A stretch of DNA of 5,698 nt from Planctomycetes bacterium RIFCSPHIGHO2_12_FULL_52_36 (GTDB lineage: Bacteria > Planctomycetota > Brocadiia > Brocadiales > Bathyanammoxibiaceae). The notes beneath the pieces are model-generated. The model searched no databases, was not told the DNA's origin, and saw only the letters and a program-made list of their open reading frames with translations. Shown piece after piece: positions 1 through 4,533 of the stretch. The translations under genes were made by a program, and so were the position numbers. Where the stretch lies: positions 1-5,698 of the forward strand of contig MHYW01000072.1 of assembly GCA_001828545.1 (NCBI GenBank), given 5' to 3'. Each line of letters opens with the position of its first letter. Position 1 is the stretch's first letter.

Positions 1-2
1 GA

Positions 3-305
3 ACCCAGGGTATAAGAGTGGCTTACGACCCTTCTATCATGGTTGCCAGGGGGCTTGACCCGGTGAAGGGGGTGAAAGACCTTAAGGGTCTCATTGCCCA
101 CGCCTATGCCAGAGACGTTACCGGAGGGGAAGGTGGGTTTTCTGAGACACTACCCGGCGAAGGGGCAGTGCCTTTCAAGGAGTACCTAGTGGCCCTCTAT
201 GAGACGGGATACACAGGCTATCACGTAATAAAGAGAGAGACCAGAGAGAGTCGCATTGAGGACGTCTCCAGGGCAAAGGAATTCCTGGAGAGGTTGATAA
301 TCTAA
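3..305 (+). CDS. Sugar phosphate isomerase/epimerase-like protein, C-terminal fragment (5' end outside window)
   Basis: This is the last 100 codons of a gene that enters from the left edge. The frame is open from position 3, so the GTG at 18 is probably an internal Val (reading TQGIRVAYDPS) and not the start. The wording fits the C-terminal strands of the xylose-isomerase-like TIM barrel (AP endonuclease family 2): a YDPS..VARG.DPV segment, then IAHAYARD with the conserved His and Asp, then LPGEG..PF..YL and a final strand GYHVIKRE. Family members are divalent-metal sugar isomerases or epimerases, often cytosolic in sugar or inositol catabolism; the substrate cannot be told from this tail. 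One oddity is that the last strand usually carries a metal-binding Glu (xxIExE) and here reads VIKRE, so that ligand may be a Lys. Its TAA stop interlocks with the stop of nadD on the opposite strand. The family call is fairly secure, the exact function is not. Confidence 0.8.
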   Translation, partial: TQGIRVAYDPSIMVARGLDPVKGVKDLKGLIAHAYARDVTGGEGGFSETLPGEGAVPFKEYLVALYETGYTGYHVIKRETRESRIEDVSRAKEFLERLII

Positions 306-919
306 CTACCGTAAAGCCCCTTCTTACGTATGTATTCCTCCACGGCCTCAGGCACCAGGTATTTTATCTGCCTCCCTTCCCTCAACCTTGCCCTTATTTC
401 AGTAGAGGAGATACCAATGGGCGGAATCTGGACACTCAGCCCTTGCATCTCTTCTACCTTTTCCCTGCCCAGGATGGGTATAAGCTGAGAGAGTGCCTCC
501 GCGGTGACGTTACTGCCAGGGCGATTAACCACAGCCATGCGGCAAAGCCCCGCCAGCCGCCCAATCTCCTTCCAGCTAGGGAGCTCCTGCAGGGTGTCCG
601 CGCCGATTATAAGGTAGAGGTCGCAGGTCTTTTCGTATTGTTTCAGTAACAACTCTACAGTCTCAACGGTGTAGGATTTTTCCCCCCGGGCTATTTCTAT
701 GTCTGAGACTTTGAAATGCCCGTTGCCCTTTATTGCCAGCCTTACCATCTCATGACGGTAACGGGCCTCCGCCAGACCCTCAGCACCTTTATGAGGGGGT
801 AGATAGGCAGGGATGAATAGGACTTTAGAGAGTCCATGCCTCCAGTAGACCTCCTCTGCCACTATCAGGTGACCGATATGGACGGGATTAAAAGAGCCCC
901 CAAGAATGCCCAATTTCAC
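302..919 (-). CDS. nadD: Nicotinate-nucleotide adenylyltransferase NadD
   Basis: NadD transfers AMP from ATP to nicotinic acid mononucleotide, giving deamido-NAD in cytosolic NAD biosynthesis. The 205-residue length is normal for the family. The N-terminus has the nucleotidyltransferase signature GGSFNPVHIGH at residues 7-17, with the H-x-G-H element at 14-17. FIPAYLPPHK follows at about 35-44, as is usual in NadD. IIGADTL lies mid-protein, and the C-terminal ISSTEIR motif is at 170-176. The start is GTG at 919-917, preceded by an AGGGG-type ribosome binding site (about 926-930, minus strand) with 6-7 bases of spacing. A consensus-like promoter lies just upstream (959-986). NadD is often grouped with obgE, proA or rsfS; none of these is visible here, and the gene appears to start its own transcript. 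It overlaps the isomerase gene by 4 bases in convergent orientation. Recognition is clear and nothing appears broken. Confidence 0.97.
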   Translation of the reverse strand: MKLGILGGSFNPVHIGHLIVAEEVYWRHGLSKVLFIPAYLPPHKGAEGLAEARYRHEMVRLAIKGNGHFKVSDIEIARGEKSYTVETVELLLKQYEKTCDLYLIIGADTLQELPSWKEIGRLAGLCRMAVVNRPGSNVTAEALSQLIPILGREKVEEMQGLSVQIPPIGISSTEIRARLREGRQIKYLVPEAVEEYIRKKGLYGS

Positions 920-958
920 GATTAGACCCCTCTATCTTATCCGCTTGAAGATGGGGAC

Positions 959-986
959 ATTATATTTGAACCCTCCCCCAAGTCAA
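959..986 (-). promoter_or_regulatory. Sigma-70-type promoter for nadD
   Basis: On the minus strand a TTGACT -35 (981-986) and a perfect TATAAT -10 (959-964) are separated by 16 bases. The predicted start of transcription is near 952, leaving a leader of about 33 bases before the nadD GTG. This is the best match to a housekeeping promoter in the window. Confidence 0.75.
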
Positions 987-994
987 GCAGATAC

Positions 995-1017
995 GGTAAC
1001 CACATTTAGGGGTAACC
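995..1017. promoter_or_regulatory. Pair of GGTAACC motifs between divergent promoters (possible operator)
   Basis: GGTAACC occurs at 995-1001 and again at 1011-1017, separated by 9 bases (16 bases start to start). Each copy is nearly self-complementary (GGT-A-ACC), and the second sits in a wider GGGGTAACCCC. The pair lies between the nadD -35 and the promoter of the membrane-protein gene, where a shared regulator could bind. This is a pattern observation; no regulator is identified. Confidence 0.3.
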
Positions 1018-1035
1018 CCCACCCATCAAATGTTA

Positions 1036-1063
1036 TTGACTTATTGCAAAATTTATGTTAAAT
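1036..1063 (+). promoter_or_regulatory. Probable promoter of the NnrS-like gene, with a loose FNR-type palindrome
   Basis: TTGACT (1036-1041) is followed after 16 bases by TTAAAT (1058-1063), in the AT-rich part of the gap. The -35 overlaps TTGACTTATTGCAA (1036-1049), a 14-base imperfect dyad of the TTGAC-N4-GTCAA form bound by FNR/DNR/HcpR-type regulators. The left half matches fully and the right half only in CAA. A nitrosative-stress or oxygen regulator would suit the gene downstream, but the match is imperfect, and its position over the -35 would suit repression better than activation. Confidence 0.4.
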
Positions 1064-1122
1064 TCAGTTGTTTTTGTTTCCTTCCTGAAGTGGCTTAAAC
1101 ATTCCCAAGCTTCATAAAAGGC

Positions 1123-1127
1123 AGGAG
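1123..1127 (+). promoter_or_regulatory. Ribosome binding site deciding the GTG start at 1132
   Basis: AGGAG lies four bases before a GTG codon. It supports this GTG as the start of the 708-residue gene. The same short four-base spacing recurs at the repressor start at 3754. Confidence 0.75.
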
Positions 1128-1131
1128 AATC

Positions 1132-3258
1132 GTGGAGATAAATAAGGACAGTAAGGTCTTAAATATCTTAAAGGCTCACCCCTCTACCGTTAAGGTCTTC
1201 CACAAGTTTCGTATCCACCCAGTCCACAACATAAACCGCACCCTTGAAACAATAACCTGGGACTATGATACCCGTCTGGAGGAGTTACTTGCAGAGTTAA
1301 ACGCCACGATTCAGGATTCTGCCAGCACCAGGAAGATAGAGGCAACAGTAAAATCCCTCCCCAAAGGAGAACGGGACGGGGGGATTGACGAGAATACGAC
1401 CTTCGGGTACATCACCACCCGCTATCCTGCCACTTTACAGGTATTTGAGAGGCATGGGGTGTTGGGGCTGGCAAGGGAGCACTGGGCCGACAGGGAGGTA
1501 CTCTTCTTCGCCATGGCACTCCTGATGGCCACCGAAGACCTGGTTAAAGAGATACAGGTGGCAGTGGATAACAGGAACAAATCCACCCAGGGTGCAACAA
1601 CCCGCCCACCCAGCCCGCCTGAGCCTGCCCTGCACCGTTCTGGTGCAGGGCCTGCCCTTGTATCCACATTAGGCAGAGAAGGGGCAGGTACCGCCTCCTA
1701 CACCCGAGACCTCCATGTCCCCTTTGTAAAGGCCGCCATAGCCTTTGCCATGACCACTGGGTGCCTGTACGGGGCAGGGGCGCTTGCCTATATGGCACTC
1801 AATGGTCACCAGGTGGGTATACCCAGGGCCATGCTGGAGGCCCATGGACATACCCAGGTCTATGGCTGGGTAGGGCTCTTCATCATGGGCGTATCCTACT
1901 TCGCCCTGCCCAGGTTCTGGAGTGCTACGCTTTACAAGCCCTTCTTTGCCCACGTCTCTCTCTTCCCCATGCTTATAGGTATATCCCTGGTATTCCTCTC
2001 CAGGCACCTCCTGCTCCTGGGAGACTATCTGCCCTTCAGGGCCATGGGCATCCTCGGCAGTCTCATAGAGACGGCCGCCATAGTCCTATTCATATACCTC
2101 CTTGCAAAGACTTATCGTTCTGTACAGGGTAGACGCTTTGAGGTCTACGAGGGCTATTTCTTTGCCGGCTATGCCTGGTTCCTCCTACAGTCCTTAATCT
2201 TCGTGGGCACCATGGTCTATCTTGCCAGGACGGGGGGCAACACCACCCCCAGGCTGGTTGAACAACCCCTCCTGCATCTCCAGATTATGGGCTTCGCCTG
2301 TATGGTCATCCTGGGTATCCTCACCAAGACCCTCCCCGTCTTCCTGGGTATAAAGGAACCCGGCCGTACCATAAACCTCTGGGTCCTCTTCCTGTTAAAT
2401 ATCTCCATAGCCCTCAGGGTAATCAGTCTTCCACTAAAAGAACTCCACCCCCTTAATCCCCTATTTAGCCAGGCATTCTTCCTGTCCGGGTGCATGGAAG
2501 GGCTGGCGGTGTTAATGTTCTTCTACAACCTGAGACTCCACAGGATAGGGGAACTGGAGTCGGGGGCGCCCAGGAGGGAGTTCAGAAAATTCATAAAGGC
2601 GGCCCTGTTCTGGTTCTTTGTCGCAGAGGCCGGGCTATTAACCTTCACCCTGCATCAGTTCACTACTGGTCAGGAGGTGTCTTACGCCATGTTCGGGGCC
2701 TACCGCCATGCCATCTTCGTGGGCTTCATTAGTATGATGATTGTGGGCTGTGCCTCAAAGATGATACCCATGAGCCTCGGCACACAACTCTACAGCTACA
2801 GGTTACTCTTCTGGACCTTTGTCCTCCTGAACCTTGGCAACACCCTCAGGGTAACGTGTCAGCCCCTGGCCACGGACTATCACATGAACGCCCTGTTCCT
2901 GCCCCTGGGGCTGAGTGGCTTCTTGGAATATACGGGACTATGTCTCTTCGGGTACAACATCTGGAAGACTGTGGCCTCCGCCTCAGGCGGACAGGCCATA
3001 GGGGAAAAGGAACTGACCGGGAGGGTTACCGTAGTTACCCCCGAGACCAACGTCTATCAACTGGTAAAACAACACCCTCAATGCCTTGACATACTGGTAA
3101 ACCGGGGCTTCACACCCCTGAAGAACCCAGTCATGTTGAACACGGTAGCCAAGACAGTAAACCTTGGTACGGCGGCCAGCATCCACCCGATTGACCTGGG
3201 CAGTCTCTTAAAGGAGTTGAACGAGGCCATCCACCAGAATAAAGTAGCCAGTAGCTAG
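1132..3258 (+). CDS. NnrS/heme-copper-oxidase-I-like 12-helix membrane protein flanked by DUF1858-like domains
   Basis: This 708-residue protein has three parts. The N-terminus carries one clear DUF1858-like domain (about 7-60, ending LEELLAELNA) and a weaker second one (about 88-146, YPATLQVFERHGV). A Pro/Ser/Gly-rich linker follows (about 148-190). The core (195-615) is hydrophobic with about 12 membrane helices. A C-terminal DUF1858-like domain (about 633-703) has the typical KNPVMLNTVAKTV and LLKELNEA wording. The core resembles NnrS, an inner-membrane heme/copper protein linked to nitric oxide tolerance, and subunit I of heme-copper oxidases. H240, H382 and H526 each begin H-x4-G-x7-G-x6-P, and E313, E456 and E599 each begin E-x8-Y, so the core is three units of about 143 residues. 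The Cys residues usual in DUF1858 (HCVGC-like) are replaced at 29-33 by HPVHN. The GTG start is backed by AGGAG. The last five residues and the TAG stop lie in repeat A. Family placement is likely; catalytic activity, cofactors and any role in NO are inference. Confidence 0.8.
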   Translation: MEINKDSKVLNILKAHPSTVKVFHKFRIHPVHNINRTLETITWDYDTRLEELLAELNATIQDSASTRKIEATVKSLPKGERDGGIDENTTFGYITTRYPATLQVFERHGVLGLAREHWADREVLFFAMALLMATEDLVKEIQVAVDNRNKSTQGATTRPPSPPEPALHRSGAGPALVSTLGREGAGTASYTRDLHVPFVKAAIAFAMTTGCLYGAGALAYMALNGHQVGIPRAMLEAHGHTQVYGWVGLFIMGVSYFALPRFWSATLYKPFFAHVSLFPMLIGISLVFLSRHLLLLGDYLPFRAMGILGSLIETAAIVLFIYLLAKTYRSVQGRRFEVYEGYFFAGYAWFLLQSLIFVGTMVYLARTGGNTTPRLVEQPLLHLQIMGFACMVILGILTKTLPVFLGIKEPGRTINLWVLFLLNISIALRVISLPLKELHPLNPLFSQAFFLSGCMEGLAVLMFFYNLRLHRIGELESGAPRREFRKFIKAALFWFFVAEAGLLTFTLHQFTTGQEVSYAMFGAYRHAIFVGFISMMIVGCASKMIPMSLGTQLYSYRLLFWTFVLLNLGNTLRVTCQPLATDYHMNALFLPLGLSGFLEYTGLCLFGYNIWKTVASASGGQAIGEKELTGRVTVVTPETNVYQLVKQHPQCLDILVNRGFTPLKNPVMLNTVAKTVNLGTAASIHPIDLGSLLKELNEAIHQNKVASS

Positions 3259-3334
3259 TAGCCGGGGAAAAAGATTCAACCCTAGCTACTGGCTACTAGC
3301 TACTGGCTACTAGCTACTAGCTACTGGCTACTAG
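3244..3334. repeat. Foldback heptamer repeat, element A (possible bidirectional terminator)
   Basis: The left arm 3244-3263 is perfectly complementary (20 bp) to 3291-3310. The right side is a tandem array of seven GCTACTR heptamers (3285-3333, R = G,A,G,A,A,G,A). Between the arms lies a 25-base core (3266-3290) identical to the one in element B. The left arm holds TAG triplets in all three forward frames (3245, 3252, 3256); the right array holds them in all three reverse frames. The upstream gene stops inside the element (3256-3258), and the opposing HTH gene stops two bases beyond it. A strong hairpin between convergent 3' ends should end transcription in both directions, although the T tract after it is weak. 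Confidence 0.9.
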
Positions 3335-3335
3335 T

Positions 3336-3581
3336 TTATTGATACCCGTCCATCTGAGGCGAATGATTATCCCCTTTCCTATTAGAGTAGGCCCATTTCC
3401 CGAATAGTTCCACCACTGGCACGCCCACTGCGGCCGCTATGGCCTCCTGTACCGTGGCCGTATGCCTGTACCCATTGAGCACCATTGAGACCTCGCTCTT
3501 ACTCCTCCCCGTCTGCCTTACGAGGGAGTCCTGACTCCAGCCCATTATCCAGAGCCGCTTTTTTACCTCTGTTACCTTCAA
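3336..3581 (-). CDS. Small Ner/Cro-like helix-turn-helix DNA-binding protein
   Basis: This 81-residue protein is a single lambda-repressor-like/XRE HTH domain with a short polar tail. The positioning helix is about 16-25 (SQDSLVRQTG) and the recognition helix about 27-37 (SKSEVSMVLNG), followed by VQEAIAAAVGVPVVELFG. That ending is common in the Ner-type regulators next to Mu-like phage repressors. The start is TTG at 3581-3579; a strong AGGAGGAGG ribosome binding site immediately before it makes this start convincing despite the rare codon. The gene is divergent from the S24 repressor across about 170 bases, the arrangement of a c/ner or cI/cro switch, so mutual repression is the likely logic. 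No transposase or other phage gene follows: its 3' end meets repeat A. It binds DNA with good confidence; the phage origin is inference. Confidence 0.8.
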   Translation of the reverse strand: MKVTEVKKRLWIMGWSQDSLVRQTGRSKSEVSMVLNGYRHTATVQEAIAAAVGVPVVELFGKWAYSNRKGDNHSPQMDGYQ

Positions 3582-3583
3582 GA

Positions 3584-3592
3584 CCTCCTCCT
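3584..3592 (-). promoter_or_regulatory. Strong ribosome binding site supporting a TTG start
   Basis: The minus strand reads AGGAGGAGG, ending two bases before the TTG; the better-spaced AGGAGG (3592-3587) leaves five bases. It is the only good Shine-Dalgarno sequence for this frame, so translation probably begins at the TTG and not at the ATG of Met13. Confidence 0.75.
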
Positions 3593-3615
3593 GCCCAGCC
3601 CAGTCCTTTTTCTTG

Positions 3616-3643
3616 TTTACATCCTATGCAAAATAAGTATAAT
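3616..3643 (+). promoter_or_regulatory. Candidate promoter for the S24 repressor gene
   Basis: TTTACA (3616-3621) and a perfect TATAAT (3638-3643) are separated by 16 bases. The implied leader of about 100 bases runs through the palindromes at 3654-3664 and 3689-3700. A second candidate closer to the gene is TTAACA (3660-3665) with TATAAG (3684-3689), 18 bases apart. Sequence alone does not choose between them. Confidence 0.45.
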
Positions 3644-3663
3644 TCGGCCAGTGAACTAGTTAA
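3636..3663 (-). promoter_or_regulatory. Candidate promoter for the Ner-like gene (proximal)
   Basis: On the minus strand TTAACT (3658-3663) and TATACT (3636-3641) are 16 bases apart, giving a leader of roughly 50 bases before the TTG start. It overlaps the candidate forward -10 at 3638-3643, so the two promoters could not both be occupied. The AACTAGTT palindrome covers its -35. Confidence 0.45.
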
Positions 3664-3664
3664 C
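3654..3664. promoter_or_regulatory. Overlapping palindromes AACTAGTT and GTTAAC, possible operator
   Basis: AACTAGTT (3654-3661) and GTTAAC (3659-3664) are perfect palindromes that overlap by three bases in the divergent promoter region and cover the -35 of the proximal leftward promoter. Such placement suits a repressor site. Short AT-rich palindromes also arise by chance. Confidence 0.3.
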
Positions 3665-3679
3665 ATATTCCTTCTAAAT

Positions 3680-3709
3680 ATAATATAAGTAATCTGTTAC
3701 AAAAGTCAA
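3680..3709 (-). promoter_or_regulatory. Candidate distal promoter for the Ner-like gene, with a palindrome in its spacer
   Basis: The minus strand has TTGACT (3704-3709) and TATTAT (3680-3685), 18 bases apart. The spacer contains the inverted repeat GTAA-TCTG-TTAC (3689-3700). A dyad between -35 and -10 is a classic position for repression. The AGTAAT(C/T)TG part of it recurs at 3721-3729, 33 bases away (about three helical turns), just before the repressor gene, so two cooperative sites are possible. Confidence 0.4.
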
Positions 3710-3742
3710 ATACCTGGAAAAGTAATTTGCGTATGGGCGTAA

Positions 3743-3749
3743 GGGGGAG
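3743..3749 (+). promoter_or_regulatory. Ribosome binding site deciding the repressor start at 3754
   Basis: GGGGGAG lies four bases before ATG 3754. The upstream in-frame TTG 3727 and ATG 3733 have no comparable purine-rich site ahead of them, so the 233-residue product is preferred over longer readings. Confidence 0.7.
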
Positions 3750-3753
3750 CAAT

Positions 3754-4455
3754 ATGAAGAAGACCCTCAAACTTGAGATTGCAGACCGCCTCAGGGGGTT
3801 CCTTGAGGAGAGGGGGCTCCCCCAGGCAGAATTTGCCAGGACTGTAGGGTTTACCCCTGGCTACATCAATGACATTATAAGGGGCAGGACAAAACCCTCC
3901 ATCAACCTCCTGAGGAAGCTGAAAGATATTTACGAGGTGTCTATAGAATGGGTATTAACCGGAAAGCCCTCCCCTACGAGCCACTTTGAGAGGCCGATAG
4001 TAGTGGAAAAATCAAGGGGAGGGACAAGAAAGGCCCACTACATAGCCATCCCCATGCTGAGGAATCCGAAGGCCGGTATACTCCATGGAAGGGCAGTCGC
4101 AGTGAAAGACCTCCACCCTGACTACTGCTGTATCGTACCCCGTAATTGGGTGGAGAACCCGAAGGACACCTTTTGTACCTTGATAAAGGACAACTCTATG
4201 GAACCCACCATCCCCAAGGGGAGTCATGCCGGGGTGGATTGTGCCAAGAGGAACCCCTCTTTACTGTATGAGAAGCTCTGTGCCGTAAGGGACAAGGAGG
4301 GGCATCTCTTAATCCGCCGCCTGAAGCCTACCAAAACCCACCTCCTCTTTGAACCGGATAACCCCGCCGCAAGGGGAAAGACCCTGTGCGTAGGGGTTGA
4401 CGAGGAAAGTCATATTATTGGGAAGGTGGAATGGGCGTGGAGCCTCTTAAAGTAG
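3754..4455 (+). CDS. CI/LexA-like repressor: XRE HTH plus S24 peptidase-like domain lacking the catalytic Lys
   Basis: The 233-residue protein has an XRE-type HTH at about 6-70 (helices near 23-30 and 34-43, RGRTKPS, then SIEWVLTGK). A short linker leads to a LexA/CI-type S24 domain at about 95-230. The nucleophile motif DNSMEPT is intact with Ser148, and an Ala107-Gly108 pair sits where such repressors are cleaved, before the peptidase fold. The expected Lys of the IK(W/R)L motif is replaced: IRRLKP has Arg188 there. Autocleavage on DNA damage may therefore be lost or altered, leaving the fold for dimerisation or ligand sensing. The C-terminal domain also has six Cys, including a vicinal pair at 125-126. 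It is divergent from the Ner-like gene and presumably controls it and itself. Its TAG stop lies in the left arm of repeat B. The family is secure; phage ancestry and loss of cleavage are inference. Confidence 0.88.
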   Translation: MKKTLKLEIADRLRGFLEERGLPQAEFARTVGFTPGYINDIIRGRTKPSINLLRKLKDIYEVSIEWVLTGKPSPTSHFERPIVVEKSRGGTRKAHYIAIPMLRNPKAGILHGRAVAVKDLHPDYCCIVPRNWVENPKDTFCTLIKDNSMEPTIPKGSHAGVDCAKRNPSLLYEKLCAVRDKEGHLLIRRLKPTKTHLLFEPDNPAARGKTLCVGVDEESHIIGKVEWAWSLLK

Positions 4456-4533
4456 CAAGTAGCTAGTAGTTAGTAGCTAGGAAAAAGATTCAACCCTAGC
4501 TACTTGCTACTAGCTACTAGCTACTTGCTACTA
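4452..4533. repeat. Foldback heptamer repeat, element B (possible bidirectional terminator)
   Basis: This is the second copy of the element at 3244-3334, in the same orientation. An outer stem pairs 4452-4469 with 4514-4531 (18 bp), and an inner stem pairs 4472-4481 with 4495-4504 (10 bp) around a 13-base loop. The right side has five GCTACTN heptamers (4499-4533, N = T,A,A,T,A), two fewer than A. The 25-base core at 4480-4504 is identical to 3266-3290. Where A uses G (paired with C), B uses T (paired with A), for example 4457/4526 against 3249/3305. The element supplies TAG stops to both neighbours: the repressor at 4453-4455 and the protease at 4533-4531. Confidence 0.9.

Noticed and set aside
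443..649. Open frame antisense to nadD
   Set aside because: It lies fully within the well-recognised nadD gene on the other strand, has low-complexity composition and resembles no family.
1086..1113. Possible leader hairpin (GAAG..GCTT with AAGCTTC) before the NnrS-like gene
   Set aside because: The stem is only 4 + 3 bp with a bulge, and no riboswitch class is recognisable.
1761..2132. Frames overlapping the membrane-protein gene on either strand, including 1669-2007 and 2217-2495
   Set aside because: All lie inside the 708-codon gene, whose translation has consistent domains and internal repeats; the alternatives show no recognisable domain.
3244..3334. CRISPR array or tRNA-like structure in the repeat elements
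   Set aside because: The repeats are contiguous 7-mers without spacers, and the fold is a single long hairpin, not a cloverleaf.
3727..3753. Longer repressor start at TTG 3727 or ATG 3733
   Set aside because: Neither has a ribosome binding site, while GGGGGAG stands just before ATG 3754, and the added residues match nothing in the family.
3244..4533. Insertion sequence or integron cassette with terminal repeats
   Set aside because: The two elements are direct and not inverted relative to each other, no transposase or integrase lies between them, and no target-site duplication is evident.
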